From: Bacillus sp. THAF10
GTDB taxonomy: Bacteria; Bacillota; Bacilli; Bacillales; Bacillaceae_I
Assembly: GCF_009363695.1 (NCBI RefSeq)
Contig: NZ_CP045403.1
Location: forward strand, 2,212,001-2,276,000
Direction: 5' to 3'
Length of the DNA: 64,000 nucleotides
Shown here piece after piece: positions 26,172-36,365 of the stretch; positions within the stretch are counted from its first letter, which is position 1; every line of letters starts with the position of its first letter. The notes under the pieces are model-generated. The model searched no databases, was not told where the DNA came from, and was given only the letters and a program-made list of their open reading frames with translations. Position numbers and translations under genes: made by a program.

Positions 26172-27005
26172 TCATGCTCCCCCGTATAATCTATGCAAGG
26201 TTTCCTCTTTCATATTAAAGCTATGCTCTTCTTGAGGAAATGCCGATGATTTAACTTCCGTAACATAATTCATAATGCCATCCTTAATTGGTGTTTGAGC
26301 ATCTGCATACGTTTTTACAAACTTCGGCACACGTTCCACACCATAGGTTATAACATCATGAAAAACAAGAACCTGTCCATTAACACCTGCGCCAGCACCT
26401 ATGCCAATAACGGGAATCGTCAGCTGATCAGCAATTTCTTTGGCTAGCTGTTGAGGCACGCACTCTAGAACAAGAGCCATCGCACCAGCTTCTTCCGTCC
26501 TTCTTGCTTCCTGAATCATTTTCTTTGCACTTTCTATATCTTTTCCTTGTACCTTATAGCCACCAAGCACACCAACAGATTGTGGAGTTAATCCTAAATG
26601 ACCAACCACCGGAATGCCAGCAGATGTCAGAGAGGAAATGACGTGAATGGTATCGCCTCCCCCTTCCACTTTGAGGGCATGAGCTCCTGATTCTTGCACC
26701 ATTCGTTTTGCGTTGGTCATCGTATTTTCCATAGAAAGATGATAGCTCATAAATGGCATATCTGTAACCGTGAAAGTTGATGGAGCCCCACGTCTTACTG
26801 CTTTTGTGTGATGAATCATATCATCAATTGTTACAGGTACTGTCGAGTCATATCCAAGAACGACCATGCCTAAGGAATCACCAACAAGAATCATATCCAC
26901 TCCTGCTTGTTCAGACAGCTTAGCAGATGGATAATCGTATGCTGTGATCATCGTAATCTTTTCCCCGTTTTTTTTCATCTTTAAAAAATCTGACGTTGTT
27001 TTCAT
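26172..27005 (-). CDS. panB: 3-methyl-2-oxobutanoate hydroxymethyltransferase
   Basis: First committed step of pantoate synthesis, using methylene-tetrahydrofolate. Metal and substrate motifs are visible: [36 protein letters not shown] and [17 protein letters not shown]. Length 277 aa matches the family. AAAAGGAGGAAGG gives a strong start signal. It heads panBCD, about 260 nt downstream of birA and its terminator. Confidence 0.97.
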   Translation of the reverse strand: MKTTSDFLKMKKNGEKITMITAYDYPSAKLSEQAGVDMILVGDSLGMVVLGYDSTVPVTIDDMIHHTKAVRRGAPSTFTVTDMPFMSYHLSMENTMTNAKRMVQESGAHALKVEGGGDTIHVISSLTSAGIPVVGHLGLTPQSVGVLGGYKVQGKDIESAKKMIQEARRTEEAGAMALVLECVPQQLAKEIADQLTIPVIGIGAGAGVNGQVLVFHDVITYGVERVPKFVKTYADAQTPIKDGIMNYVTEVKSSAFPQEEHSFNMKEETLHRLYGGA

Positions 27006-27043
27006 TTTCCTTCCTCCTTTTAATTAAGGAGAGGAAATGAACC

Positions 27044-27080
27044 GAAAAAAATCCTTCTTTTCACAAACGAAAGAAGGATA
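27044..27080 (-). terminator. Terminator downstream of birA
   Basis: ATCCTTCTT (27051-27059) pairs with AAGAAGGAT (27071-27079), followed by TTTTTT on the minus strand. It separates cca-birA from panBCD. The rest of the 261-nt gap shows nothing else I can name. Confidence 0.8.
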
Positions 27081-27266
27081 GAGTGTATAATAATACGTTA
27101 AAGGTTCAGTTCAATCCCTCTGTCCTAGTCCTTTGGATCAAGGCAGATATATGGTTTATAAAAATAGGGTGTAACAACTGGTGCAGTTCTTTTAGAAGAT
27201 ACTGCCCGTCGCTTTTATTATAAAAGATTTGTGGGAAAGATGCCATCTTTTTTGACTAAGTTCCGT

Positions 27267-28256
27267 TTAGCTATCTTCCCCTAATTGTATGTCAGCGGAA
27301 TGGATAAAATGGATTTTTTCATCATCGTCCTCTAGCATTAAGACCCCTTCCTCTGTAATGCCTTTTGCAAGACCTTCTAGAGTACCGGTAATCGTCCGTG
27401 CAATGATTCTTTTACCGATGCTGATGGCGTAAGACTCCCAAAGTAGCTTAACTGGATAAAATCCATGCACGAGGTAGCTCATATAAAGATTTTCAAATTT
27501 CAACAGGATGGTTTGAATAAGCTTTGCTCGATTTACACTCTCTCCTCGTTCAATGGAAAGAGATGTAGCAATATCTTGTAGTTCTTGTGGGAAATGATTC
27601 TTGGTTTGATTGACATTTATGCCAATCCCAATGATGACAGAGTTAATTTTATCCGCTTCTGCTTGCATTTCTGTTAGTATTCCAACTGTTTTCTTTTTAT
27701 TTATTAGAATGTCATTTGGCCATTTAATGTCTGGACGTAATCCTGTTACTTCTTCAATAGCCTGTGTAATGGCAACAGCAGTTAAAAGGGTGAGCTGGGG
27801 GGCTTTGGCAGGTGGAAGATTTGGTCTGAGAATCAAGCTCATCCATACTCCTGTGTATTTAGGAGAGTACCAAGCTCTGTTTAATCTTCCTCTTCCTGTT
27901 GTTTGCTCCTCTGAAACAACGAGGGTACCTTCTGGAACACCATCATAGGCCAACTGGTGCGCTATTTTTTGTGTGGATGTTACTGATTCCTCAAAATGAA
28001 TCTTCCTACCTAATGTGTTTGTTTTTAAACCTAATGAAATTTCGTTAAGGGATATCTTATCGGGAATTTTATGGATGCGATAGCCCTTTCTTCTAACAGC
28101 CTCTAACTCATAGCCTTCGTGACGCAAATCCTCAATATGTTTCCAGACAGCAGTTCTCGAACAGCCAAGTTCTTCACTTATCTTTTGACCTGACAAAAAT
28201 TCGCCTTCTATTTCTGTAAACATTTTTAACAATTTTGTTCGTATTTCTGTAGCCAC
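27267..28256 (-). CDS. birA: Bifunctional biotin ligase / biotin operon repressor BirA
   Basis: The N-terminal winged helix-turn-helix (about residues 1-65, GQKISEELGCSRTAVWKHIE) binds biotin operators. The ligase domain follows: TTGRGRLNRAWYSP is the biotinyl-AMP loop and KWPNDILINKKKTVGILTE the catalytic block. A C-terminal SH3-like part ends FIHSADIQLGE. Length is 329 aa. The start is a GTG at 28256 inside the 3' end of cca (31-nt overlap), and it aligns with the B. subtilis start. No bio operator lies in this window. Confidence 0.95.
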   Translation of the reverse strand: MATEIRTKLLKMFTEIEGEFLSGQKISEELGCSRTAVWKHIEDLRHEGYELEAVRRKGYRIHKIPDKISLNEISLGLKTNTLGRKIHFEESVTSTQKIAHQLAYDGVPEGTLVVSEEQTTGRGRLNRAWYSPKYTGVWMSLILRPNLPPAKAPQLTLLTAVAITQAIEEVTGLRPDIKWPNDILINKKKTVGILTEMQAEADKINSVIIGIGINVNQTKNHFPQELQDIATSLSIERGESVNRAKLIQTILLKFENLYMSYLVHGFYPVKLLWESYAISIGKRIIARTITGTLEGLAKGITEEGVLMLEDDDEKIHFIHSADIQLGEDS

Positions 28257-29434
28257 TCTTTAACCCACTCCTTTAAAGCCGCTCTCTCATTTAACACTTC
28301 TTGATAGAGCAGCGCCCTTTCCATATCCTGAACTAACTGTGACATCCACTTTCCTCGTCTTTTCTCTGCAAGTTGCAAAACATCATTCCCATTAATGACA
28401 ATGTCCTGCTGACTTTTTATAGGCAAACTTTGAATCATTTCCAAAATTTCTTCTTTTGAGCAAGCCTCATCCAACCCTAGCTTTACAAGTACAAGATGTA
28501 CTTCTAAAGCTTGATCTAATCCTGCTCGGTAAAGTAGCTCCTTTGTCCAACCTTCTTCTTGGACCAACTTTATGTACAGAATATTTTCTGACACTGTTTT
28601 GATTATTTTCTTTGGAAGCTTCCACTCTTGCAAAAATTCTTCCACATCTAAAATTTCAAGACCAGCACATAGAATGGTCCATTTGGCAGACCTGCTAGAC
28701 GCATATCTGTCTTTGTCAGCAAGCTCTAATAGTTGATCTTGTTTCATTCTCAAGCCGGGAAGGTATTGATAAAGCCCAGATGCTACAAGTAAGTTCATGC
28801 CATAATGATATCCTTGTCCTTCTAAAAGTTTATCCATTTCAAGGGTTTTTCTCTCTACCGATACATGTTCTATAAGTGCACAATCTTGTTTTATCGCTAA
28901 AAAGGTATCTACTTCTAGTGAAAAAGAAAGCTGGCTGATAAACCGGATTGCTCTAAGCATTCTTAAAGCATCCTCTTGAAAGCGATCTGAAGCTTTTCCA
29001 ACGGTTCGTATCACTTTTCTTCTAATATCCTCTTGGCCACCAAAAGGATCAATAATTCTACCTGTTTTTGTCATGGCGATCGCATTCATGGTAAAATCTC
29101 TTCGTTTTAAATCTTCTTCAAGATTTTTTACAAAGGTAACTTGATCTGGACGCCTTTTATCTGTATATTCGCCATCGGTACGAAAAGTGGTTACTTCAAA
29201 GCTATCATGTTCATCTAACATGACAACGATGGTTCCATGCTCTGCACCAACATCGATTGTTTTCGGAAAGATTTCCTGTATCTCTTTCGGGGTCGCAGAG
29301 GTTGCGATGTCAATATCTCCAATATTTCTTTTCATCAACGTATCACGGACACTTCCACCAACGAAATACGCTTCATGGCCATTATTTTCTAACTGCTTGA
29401 TGATGGTAATACCCTGCTGAAAAGCCTTATCCAT
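28226..29434 (-). CDS. cca: CCA-adding tRNA nucleotidyltransferase
   Basis: Adds or repairs the 3' CCA of tRNAs without a template. The N-terminal catalytic motif is YFVGGSVRDTLMKRNIGDIDIATSA, split here as GGSVRDTLM and the metal pair DID (about residue 40). RRDFTMNAIAM and ERKTLEMDKLL are the other class II blocks. Length is about 402 aa. The start is ATG 29434 after GGAGGTTAG; a GTG at 29449 overlaps that site. It lies between bshA and birA in the conserved cluster. Confidence 0.96.
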   Translation of the reverse strand: MDKAFQQGITIIKQLENNGHEAYFVGGSVRDTLMKRNIGDIDIATSATPKEIQEIFPKTIDVGAEHGTIVVMLDEHDSFEVTTFRTDGEYTDKRRPDQVTFVKNLEEDLKRRDFTMNAIAMTKTGRIIDPFGGQEDIRRKVIRTVGKASDRFQEDALRMLRAIRFISQLSFSLEVDTFLAIKQDCALIEHVSVERKTLEMDKLLEGQGYHYGMNLLVASGLYQYLPGLRMKQDQLLELADKDRYASSRSAKWTILCAGLEILDVEEFLQEWKLPKKIIKTVSENILYIKLVQEEGWTKELLYRAGLDQALEVHLVLVKLGLDEACSKEEILEMIQSLPIKSQQDIVINGNDVLQLAEKRRGKWMSQLVQDMERALLYQEVLNERAALKEWVKEWLQKYEQNC

Positions 29435-29456
29435 TGCTCTAACCTCCACTTTCCGA

Positions 29457-30596
29457 TTACACTGGTTCTTTTCGGTTAACTAGGTGCATATATAGGTCTT
29501 CATATTGACTAACAATACTTTGGGAACTAAAATGTTCTTTCACTCTTTTAATAGAGTTTGACGCAAAGGTGTTATGAAGAGTAGAATCACTTAGAATCTT
29601 AATTGCATTCATCGCGATGTCCTCAATATCTCCGACCTCACTAATAAATCCAGTTTTTCCGTCCTCGATCACTTCTGGTATCCCGCCAATCTTTGTTCCA
29701 ACGGAAGGGACTCCACACGCCATCGCTTCAAGCAAAACAAGGCCAAAACTTTCTTTTTCAGACAACAATAGCATCAAATCACTAAAGGAATAGAGGTCTT
29801 CTAGATTTTCCTGCTTGCCTAGAAACAATACCCTATCCTGAATGCCTAACTCTCGTACTAAATTACAGACTACCGAAATTTCAGGTCCATCTCCCACTAA
29901 TAATAATTTAGCTGAGATTTCTTTTTCAACTAATGCAAAGGAACGCACGACATCCTGCACTCTTTTGACTTTTCGGAAGTTTGAGACGTGAATAATGACC
30001 TTCTCTTCCTCTTTAATGCCATATTGTGCTTTTAAATCAGCTGTATCCTTTTTATAATACACACGCTCATCGATAAAATTATACATCGTTCTAATCGCTT
30101 TTTGAGGCTGTAATAAATCATAGGTTTGTTGTACAAGAGATTCAGAAACGGCGGTCACCTCATCTGAGCCCTCAATACCAAAACGAATCATATCGTTTAA
30201 GGAAGGATCATAGCCTAAAACCGTAATATCTGTCCCATGAAGGGTTGTCACAATTTTTAATGAATCATTCAGCATTTTTTTTGCAAGATAGGCACAAACA
30301 GCATGCGGAATCGCGTAGTGAACGTGGAGTATATCTAGCTTCTCTCGTTTGGCAACCTCGGCCATTTTACTTGCTAGCGCGAGATCATAAGGAGGATATT
30401 GAAAAACTGAATATTGGTTAACTTGAACTTCATGGTAATAAATATTGCTATAAACTTTATTTAATCGGAACGGCATGCTGGAGGAAATAAAATGGATCTC
30501 ATGTCCCTTTTCCGCCAACAATTTGCCAAGCTCGGTTGCAATTACCCCAGATCCCCCTACAGTTGGGTAGCAGGTAATGCCTATTTTTAATTTCAC
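29457..30596 (-). CDS. bshA: N-acetyl-alpha-D-glucosaminyl L-malate synthase BshA
   Basis: GT4 glycosyltransferase that joins UDP-GlcNAc to L-malate, the first step to bacillithiol. [20 protein letters not shown] is the N-terminal donor/acceptor loop. The GT4 acidic motif is [20 protein letters not shown] (about residues 283-302). Length 379 aa is typical. Its GTG start follows the bshB1 TAA stop directly (TAAGTG), with AGGTGG upstream. Low-molecular-weight thiol synthesis is the clear role of this gene pair. Confidence 0.96.
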   Translation of the reverse strand: MKLKIGITCYPTVGGSGVIATELGKLLAEKGHEIHFISSSMPFRLNKVYSNIYYHEVQVNQYSVFQYPPYDLALASKMAEVAKREKLDILHVHYAIPHAVCAYLAKKMLNDSLKIVTTLHGTDITVLGYDPSLNDMIRFGIEGSDEVTAVSESLVQQTYDLLQPQKAIRTMYNFIDERVYYKKDTADLKAQYGIKEEEKVIIHVSNFRKVKRVQDVVRSFALVEKEISAKLLLVGDGPEISVVCNLVRELGIQDRVLFLGKQENLEDLYSFSDLMLLLSEKESFGLVLLEAMACGVPSVGTKIGGIPEVIEDGKTGFISEVGDIEDIAMNAIKILSDSTLHNTFASNSIKRVKEHFSSQSIVSQYEDLYMHLVNRKEPV

Positions 30597-31304
30597 TTAA
30601 ATCCCACCTAGTATATCTTTATTAAGTATTATTGGACCTTTCGAAAAAAATCCTTCTGCATAACTAGAGCCTATTTGTTTTCCATAGGCACGCTCCCTGC
30701 TAACAACAGCCTCTACGTATCCATCTGTTAAAGGCGTGTCCTCCCCATCAGGTGACTTCTCAAACTGGCTTTTGTATGAGGATAATGCTTTAATTTTTTT
30801 ATGTATCTGATTCGTTATATCTATGTAAAATTGTGGATGATGCATGGCATTTATTTGATAAAAAAACACTTTTTCTACTTTGTGAGCAGGAAGGTTATCA
30901 TCATCTTTCATTTTTTTTATTCCCGCAGAAAATACAGCTTCCTCTACAAGCTTTGCACAATTCCCATGGTCTGGATGGCGATCCACATGATAAGGTGCAA
31001 ACACAATCCTCGGTTTGTATTTTCTAATTACAGATATAATTTCCTTTATGAAATCATCTTGAAGGAACAGACCTCGATCAGGAAGGGCTAACTGGATTCT
31101 ATCGTCTAGTTCTAAAATCTTCGCTGCAACTTCTGCCTCTTGTTGACGTGTTTCCACGGTTCCGTTGGAGGATTTTTCGGCCATGGTCAAATTGCATATT
31201 GCTGTTGTATACCCTTGCTCTTTGTATTTTGCAAGGGTACCAGCCATGCCTATCTCCACATCATCAGGGTGAGCACCAAACGCTAGGATATCAAGAGCCT
31301 TCAT
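30597..31304 (-). CDS. bshB1: Bacillithiol deacetylase BshB1
   Basis: Zn2+-dependent deacetylase acting on GlcNAc-malate in bacillithiol synthesis. The LmbE/PIG-L signature [12 protein letters not shown] (about residues 7-18) gives the His-x-x-Asp-Asp metal site. [17 protein letters not shown] adds the second histidine group. Length is 235 aa. The start is ATG 31304 after AAAGGAAA. It overlaps the mgsA 3' end by 14 nt. Confidence 0.96.
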   Translation of the reverse strand: MKALDILAFGAHPDDVEIGMAGTLAKYKEQGYTTAICNLTMAEKSSNGTVETRQQEAEVAAKILELDDRIQLALPDRGLFLQDDFIKEIISVIRKYKPRIVFAPYHVDRHPDHGNCAKLVEEAVFSAGIKKMKDDDNLPAHKVEKVFFYQINAMHHPQFYIDITNQIHKKIKALSSYKSQFEKSPDGEDTPLTDGYVEAVVSRERAYGKQIGSSYAEGFFSKGPIILNKDILGGI

Positions 31305-31716
31305 GGTTATTTCCTTTGCTGCCGTGTACGATATTCCTCCAGGCAAGCTCCCCTCTAGACAGTCCATGAATCAATACTTCGGCAGTACCCATATTCGTAG
31401 CAAGAGGGATGGCATATACATCACAAAGCCTTAATAGAGCGGTTACATCTGGTTCATGCGGCTGAGCAGTTAACGGATCTCGGAAGAAGATAACTAAATC
31501 CATTTTGTTTTGTGCAATCAATGCACCTATTTCTTGATCCCCACCAAGCGGTCCAGATTGAAAACGATGAACATGTAAGCCTGTTGCTTCAGAAATTCGT
31601 AAACCCGTGGTTCCGGTTGCAAAGATCTCATGGTCTTCCAAAATCGTTTTATAAGCCGTGGCAAACTGTATCATGTCAGGCTTCTTCTTATCATGTGCGA
31701 TTAAAGCAATCTTCAT
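31291..31716 (-). CDS. mgsA: Methylglyoxal synthase
   Basis: Converts dihydroxyacetone phosphate to methylglyoxal, a phosphate-releasing bypass of lower glycolysis. Catalytic signatures are [30 protein letters not shown] and the Asp in FFRDPL. Length 141 aa is normal. AAGGGGGAGAA precedes the ATG. It lies 14 nt after dapB and overlaps bshB1. Making toxic methylglyoxal next to bacillithiol genes is biologically sensible, since bacillithiol assists its detoxification. Confidence 0.96.
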   Translation of the reverse strand: MKIALIAHDKKKPDMIQFATAYKTILEDHEIFATGTTGLRISEATGLHVHRFQSGPLGGDQEIGALIAQNKMDLVIFFRDPLTAQPHEPDVTALLRLCDVYAIPLATNMGTAEVLIHGLSRGELAWRNIVHGSKGNNHEGS

Positions 31717-31729
31717 GGACTTCTCCCCC

Positions 31730-32536
31730 TTATTCGATAATATTTTCTAGTCCATAGACTAAAACATCTAAATTGATTACTGTTTCTACAGCTAGTTTTA
31801 CTCCTGACATGAAGCTTGCACGATTATAGGAGTCGTGTCTGATGGATAGAGACTGTCCTTCTCCGCCAAAAAGAACCTCTTGGTGAGCAACAAGACCTGG
31901 AAGACGAACACTATGTATACGAATGCCATCCTTTGTTTCTGCTCCTCGTGCTCCGTTAATAACTTCTTCTTCTTCTGGATGCCCCTGACGTTTTGGTTCT
32001 CTTGTTTTAGACAATAATTCTGCTGTTTTAATGGCCGTACCAGAAGGAGCATCAAGCTTACGGTCATGATGCAGTTCCATTATCTCTACATCTTGAAAAT
32101 GCTTTGCTGCCATTTGAGCAAATTTCATCATTAATATGGCACCAACTGCAAAGTTAGGAGCAATAATGACTCCGACCTTTTTTTCATCTGCAAGTTCTGT
32201 TAATGCTTCTAATTCCTCTTCTGTAAAGCCAGTTGTTCCAACTACAGGACGAATTCCATGCTCCACTGCAAGCTTAGTATGTATTTTTCCGATTTCAGGT
32301 GTGGTAAGGTCGATAAGCACATCTGCTTTTACTTCTGTAAAACAAGTTAATGGGTCTTTATAAATGGGAGCATTAATTGCTGGGAAACCTTCCACTTCAG
32401 ACAACTGCTTTCCTTCATTCATACGGTCAAGACATGCAACCAACTCAAAATGCGGTTCTCTATGTATAAGGTCCACTGCTTCTCGCCCCATGCGGCCTCG
32501 AGGTCCTGCTAGTATAATTTTAATGGTATCTTTCAT
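31730..32536 (-). CDS. dapB: 4-hydroxy-tetrahydrodipicolinate reductase
   Basis: NAD(P)H-dependent step of lysine, diaminopimelate and dipicolinate synthesis. The Rossmann loop is [12 protein letters not shown] (about residues 9-20). The catalytic region [15 protein letters not shown] (about 156-170) holds the His-His and Lys. VVGTTGFT is also conserved. Length is 268 aa. The start is ATG 32536, just after the ypjD stop and GAGAGGGTGAG. The product supplies DAP for wall synthesis and dipicolinate for spores. Confidence 0.96.
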   Translation of the reverse strand: MKDTIKIILAGPRGRMGREAVDLIHREPHFELVACLDRMNEGKQLSEVEGFPAINAPIYKDPLTCFTEVKADVLIDLTTPEIGKIHTKLAVEHGIRPVVGTTGFTEEELEALTELADEKKVGVIIAPNFAVGAILMMKFAQMAAKHFQDVEIMELHHDRKLDAPSGTAIKTAELLSKTREPKRQGHPEEEEVINGARGAETKDGIRIHSVRLPGLVAHQEVLFGGEGQSLSIRHDSYNRASFMSGVKLAVETVINLDVLVYGLENIIE

Positions 32537-32537
32537 T

Positions 32538-32876
32538 TTACTCACCCTCTCCGATACGCGTCCATCTGTCTTTATCTCTTGTTTGAAATTTATGCATCAC
32601 TCGGTTATGTGCCTCTTCTAAACTGATATTTAAAGAGTTAGCAAAGCAAATCATCACAAAAAGCATGTCACCAAGCTCCTCTTCTACTGTGTTTTCTTTT
32701 TCCGTATTTTTTTTAGGTTTTTCACCATAGTAATGGTTAACTTCACGGGAAAGCTCTCCAAGCTCCTCTGTCATTCTCGCTAACATGGCAAGTGGAGTGA
32801 AATATCCTTCTTTAAATTGAGAAATATAGTCGTCTACTTCTTTTTGAAGCTGTTGCATCGTTTTATCCTTCACCAA
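32538..32876 (-). CDS. ypjD: MazG-like nucleotide pyrophosphohydrolase YpjD
   Basis: All-helical NTP pyrophosphatase of the MazG family. The metal motif E-E-x-G-E and E-E-x-x-D-M is seen as [13 protein letters not shown] and [23 protein letters not shown] at the end is typical of YpjD. Length 112 aa fits. I keep the GTG start at 32876 because GAGGTGA lies at good spacing and the KDKTM start lines up with B. subtilis; ATG 32858 is an alternative. It leads ypjD-dapB-mgsA-bshB1-bshA. Confidence 0.9.
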   Translation of the reverse strand: MVKDKTMQQLQKEVDDYISQFKEGYFTPLAMLARMTEELGELSREVNHYYGEKPKKNTEKENTVEEELGDMLFVMICFANSLNISLEEAHNRVMHKFQTRDKDRWTRIGEGE

Positions 32877-33014
32877 TCGTCACCTCACCTTATTATGTTA
32901 GCTAAAAGACCGTGATTTGACAAACTTTTTAGCTTTAATATTATATTTACTTCTCTTCTTTCTGTCTATTATAATGGAGTGGTTGCATTCTATTGAGATA
33001 TCAGGAGGTTCCTT

Positions 33015-33890
33015 ATGTTAAAAGGCTTAAAAGTTACAAACATTATTTATATTCTTATTGGTTCGGCTATTTTTGCATTCGGATTAGTAAATTTTAATAT
33101 GCAAAACAACCTGGCGGAGGGTGGATTTACAGGAATTACCTTGTTGTTATATTTCATGTTCAACATCGACCCCTCCTATTCCAATCTTATATTAAATATA
33201 CCGATATTTTTTATCGGTTGGAAGCTGCTTGGACGCAATACCTTTATCTATACTTTAATAGGTACCTTTAGTTTGTCCTTATTTTTGTGGCTGTTTCAAA
33301 GAACTCCTTTAATGTTTCCACCTTTAACCGATGATATGACACTTGCTGCTCTTTTTGCTGGTGTGTTTATCGGTATTGGATTAGGAATTATTTTCCGATA
33401 TGGTGGCACAACTGGAGGAGTCGATATTATTGCGAGGCTTGCTCACAAGTATGTTGGCTGGAGTATGGGGAAAACAATGTTCTTATTTGATGCAGTTGTC
33501 ATTATTCTATCCCTTATCATGTATTTATCTTATCAAGAAGCCATGTACACATTAGTCGCCGTTTTTATTGCCGCTCGTGTCATTGATTTTATGCAAGAAG
33601 GAGCATATGCAGCAAAGGGTGCTACGATAATTTCCAATAAGCATGAAGAGATTTCTGCAAAAGTGCATCAGGAGATGGATCGTGGTGTTACCATTCTAAA
33701 GGGTGTTGGTTCATTCTCGAAGATGGAGCGAAACGTGTTGTATTGCGTAGTCGCGAAAAATGAAATTGTAAAGCTAAAAAATGTCATCACATCTGTGGAT
33801 CCACATGCTTTTGTTGCGGTAAGTGACGTACATGATGTGCTTGGAGAAGGCTTTACACTAGATGAAAACAAAAATCCTCTAGAGAGATAA
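33015..33890 (+). CDS. ypjC: YitT-family membrane protein (YpjC-like)
   Basis: A polytopic membrane protein: five or six hydrophobic segments in the first 190 residues (for example IIYILIGSAIFAFGLVNF), then a cytosolic DUF2179 domain of about 90 residues (GATIISNKHEEISAKV onwards). RYGGTTGGVDIIARL is the family signature loop. Length is 291 aa. ATCAGGAGG precedes the ATG. It is divergent from ypjD, and a strong terminator follows. Substrate and function are not known. Confidence 0.9.
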   Translation: MLKGLKVTNIIYILIGSAIFAFGLVNFNMQNNLAEGGFTGITLLLYFMFNIDPSYSNLILNIPIFFIGWKLLGRNTFIYTLIGTFSLSLFLWLFQRTPLMFPPLTDDMTLAALFAGVFIGIGLGIIFRYGGTTGGVDIIARLAHKYVGWSMGKTMFLFDAVVIILSLIMYLSYQEAMYTLVAVFIAARVIDFMQEGAYAAKGATIISNKHEEISAKVHQEMDRGVTILKGVGSFSKMERNVLYCVVAKNEIVKLKNVITSVDPHAFVAVSDVHDVLGEGFTLDENKNPLER

Positions 33891-33899
33891 ATGGCATTT

Positions 33900-33936
33900 A
33901 AAAAGCCCAATTCGGATGGAATTGGGCTTTTAGTTT
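33900..33936 (+). terminator. Terminator of ypjC
   Basis: AAAAGCCCAATTC pairs with GAATTGGGCTTTT around a 5-nt loop (33901-33931), followed by TTTAGTTT. Confidence 0.9.
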
Positions 33937-33938
33937 AT

Positions 33939-34122
33939 GGCTGTTTTCGTAAACTTTGTTGCTACTGCGTATAGTTAAGACACCCGTAATCAACGTTGCT
34001 GTCGTGCTCTTTTCGTGAAACAAGATTTAAACATGTGGCAACTTTTCTTAGGATGCAGATTGGAAAAAGCCTTAAAGCCTACTTTTTCCGGGTTAATAGC
34101 AACAATCTTTTAGAAAAGAGCT
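33939..34122. repeat. R4 intergenic repeat, copy 1
   Basis: About 184 bp with imperfect terminal inverted repeats GGCTGTTTTC and GAAAAGAGCT, and nested inner arms GTTGCTA/TAGCAAC. A central stem GGAAAAAG/CTTTTTCC (34062-34069, 34082-34089) is present. The other copy is at 56165-56346. It fills the gap between ypjC and yugP. Confidence 0.8.
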
Positions 34123-34125
34123 AGT

Positions 34126-34806
34126 TTATTCACGATTTCCAAGGTAGATGAGAATAAATCTGGTCAGCTCCGCCACAGCAACCGCCGCCGCTGCAACATA
34201 CGTAAGAGCTGCTGCATTAAGTACCTTCTTCGTTTCTCTCTCTTCATTATTGTTAATAATACCAAGAGCCACCACTTGGTCCATTGCCCTATTTGAGGCA
34301 TCAAACTCAACAGGCAACGTCACTAACTGGAATAGAACCGCTACTGCCATAAAAATGATGCCAAGCAGAATAAGGTTACTAATACCAAAAATTAAACCCG
34401 CGAAAATGATAAAGAATGACATATTAGAGCCAAGGCTTGCAAATGGAACAAGGGTATGTCGAAAGCGTAAAAATGCATAGTCCTGATTATCTTGAATCGC
34501 ATGTCCAACCTCATGAGCTGCAATAGCAGCACCAGCAATTGAATGACCGTGATAGTTATGGGAAGAGAGACGAATCGTTTTGGATCTCGGATCATAATGG
34601 TCCGTAAGGTGACCTCGTGTCTCTTCTACCTTCACATCGTAAATTCCATTGTCCTGCAAAATTTTTCTAGCAACCTCTGCTCCAGGCATTCCTGAGGAAG
34701 ATGCTACCTTTGAATATTTCTTATAAGCGCTCTTTACCCGGGACTGTGCCCAAAGAGGTACAATTAATAATACAGCAAAGTAGATAAGATACATTCCTAA
34801 TCCCAT
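34126..34806 (-). CDS. YugP-type membrane zinc metallopeptidase
   Basis: Membrane-bound peptidase of the Zn_peptidase_2 family. The zinc motif HEVGHAIQ (about residue 110) is clear. Hydrophobic segments lie at the N-terminus (MYLIYFAVLLIVPLW), after the active site (two segments near 135-165) and near the C-terminus. VEFDASNRAM provides the third-ligand region. Length is 226 aa. The start is ATG 34806, 8 nt after GGAGG. Its stop is 4 nt from the R4 repeat. Substrate unknown. Confidence 0.88.
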   Translation of the reverse strand: MGLGMYLIYFAVLLIVPLWAQSRVKSAYKKYSKVASSSGMPGAEVARKILQDNGIYDVKVEETRGHLTDHYDPRSKTIRLSSHNYHGHSIAGAAIAAHEVGHAIQDNQDYAFLRFRHTLVPFASLGSNMSFFIIFAGLIFGISNLILLGIIFMAVAVLFQLVTLPVEFDASNRAMDQVVALGIINNNEERETKKVLNAAALTYVAAAAVAVAELTRFILIYLGNRE

Positions 34807-34872
34807 TAGTAAGTCCTCCTGCTTCATCAGTAGTCTTATTAGGATTATTTTATTGTCTGTATTTTATCCCTG

Positions 34873-35673
34873 TCAATCTTTTTGCTTTTTTCGTAATTCC
34901 AGCCTTCTTGCAGCGAAATATTTTCGAAATCCAACATAAAAGAGAGTCAATAAGATGATACTCCCAGTTGAAATCATGACCCAAAGTAGGGCTGGATCTG
35001 TTTCATCTTCTTTAAATTCTTTAAATAGCGCTTTTAAATCTGCCTCAATGACCTCTACATCATTGAATTCCTCTGAATGTGCCAGGAGGGCATCTCTATT
35101 TTTATCAAGATACTCCATATGAGCATCCACCTTTTGGATTTGTTCTGGCTTAATATCCATTCTGACACTCGGGTGTATCATGTCATATTCAAGCAGCAAT
35201 CTTTGGTACATCTGCTGATAGGATGCTGCATCTCTAGTGTCTATTGTGTCTTTTAATTGTTGGAACGTCATGATAATAGGATCTTCCATTGCTACCCACA
35301 TTGGCTGATACTTTGATGTCATGGCATCTACAACTAGCCTCATTTTTTTTAGCTGTCTTATTTTCTCCTCATGAGGTAGAGTGGTATCAGAAAGGGAAGC
35401 TAAGGTTTGTTGATGTGCAACAGAGATTATTCGCACCTCCGCCATTTGAAGCTGAGGATTCTCTGCCATCATTTTCGTGAACTCCTCTGAAAAAATTTCC
35501 AATAAATGATGTGCCTCTATATACCTTTCTGTTTGCGCCAACCATAATGCATCATCCATAATAAAATTTAACATTAACGATTGAACTTCCTCTTCATGAG
35601 AGTGTGCTTGTCCATTTATCGGAGTCCATAATGTAATGAATAGTATAATGACCAGTAACAGCTTTTGAATCAT
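34873..35673 (-). CDS. ypjB: Sporulation protein YpjB
   Basis: Extracytoplasmic protein with an N-terminal signal or anchor (LLLVIILFITLWTPINGQA) and a C-terminal transmembrane helix (about residues 228-248), ending in a basic tail. The body is helix-rich (QLKKMRLVVDAMTSKYQPMW). This layout and position next to ypjA identify the SpoYpjB family, known as sporulation-linked but of unknown mechanism. Length 266 aa fits. TATGGGAGGGA precedes the ATG. Confidence 0.87.
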   Translation of the reverse strand: MIQKLLLVIILFITLWTPINGQAHSHEEEVQSLMLNFIMDDALWLAQTERYIEAHHLLEIFSEEFTKMMAENPQLQMAEVRIISVAHQQTLASLSDTTLPHEEKIRQLKKMRLVVDAMTSKYQPMWVAMEDPIIMTFQQLKDTIDTRDAASYQQMYQRLLLEYDMIHPSVRMDIKPEQIQKVDAHMEYLDKNRDALLAHSEEFNDVEVIEADLKALFKEFKEDETDPALLWVMISTGSIILLTLFYVGFRKYFAARRLELRKKQKD

Positions 35674-35732
35674 CCCATGTCCCTCCCATATTCAATACTA
35701 AATGTTATGAGGAGTTGGACAAGGTTAGAACA

Positions 35733-36329
35733 TTAATCTAACGATAACTTGTATCGGTTTGGTCTGATTGCAAAGTAGTAGGCTACTGTAATAGAGAAAA
35801 TACTCAACCAAAACGTAAAATATCCAATTTGCGGTAGATACTGCATCAAGCTTCCATAGCGGGGCATCATCTCAAATACATAGTCAATTACATCATTATG
35901 TAAAGTCCAAATTCCCGCAGCAATAAGATGCCAAACTTTAAATCGATAATAAGGACTATATAGCACAGCTTGAACCGCCATCGCACCATGGGAAAATATT
36001 AACATGTACCCTTCAATTGGCAGATAACCTGTTTCCATTAATGTTAGAATATTCATGACAACTGCCCAAATTCCATATTTAACAAGTGTGACAGTTGCCA
36101 ACGCTTCCATTAAAGGGAAATTTTTCTTGAGAATAAATCCAATTAACACGAAGCAAAAGAAGAGGCTTGCTGTTGGACTATCTGGTACAAAAACTAAGAA
36201 GATTGCCGGTGTTTTTACTAACTGGACCTCATACCAAATATACCCATAGATTGTTCCAAATAGATTAATGATGAAAACCAACCAAAGTAAGATTGGTGTC
36301 TTTAATAAATGAATAAACCATGCAATCAT
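35733..36329 (-). CDS. ypjA: YpjA, DUF1405 integral membrane protein
   Basis: A 198-aa protein with about six hydrophobic segments, beginning LLKTPILLWLVFIINLFGTI. The HLIAAGIWTLHNDVIDYVFE stretch carries charged residues typical of the family. It lies between qcrC and ypjB on the same strand, but a terminator separates it from qcrC. Function is unknown; the neighbouring respiratory genes give only weak context. Confidence 0.87.
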   Translation of the reverse strand: MIAWFIHLLKTPILLWLVFIINLFGTIYGYIWYEVQLVKTPAIFLVFVPDSPTASLFFCFVLIGFILKKNFPLMEALATVTLVKYGIWAVVMNILTLMETGYLPIEGYMLIFSHGAMAVQAVLYSPYYRFKVWHLIAAGIWTLHNDVIDYVFEMMPRYGSLMQYLPQIGYFTFWLSIFSITVAYYFAIRPNRYKLSLD

Positions 36330-36365
36330 TCTACTTCCTCACTTTATCGATTAATAGCTTCCATT

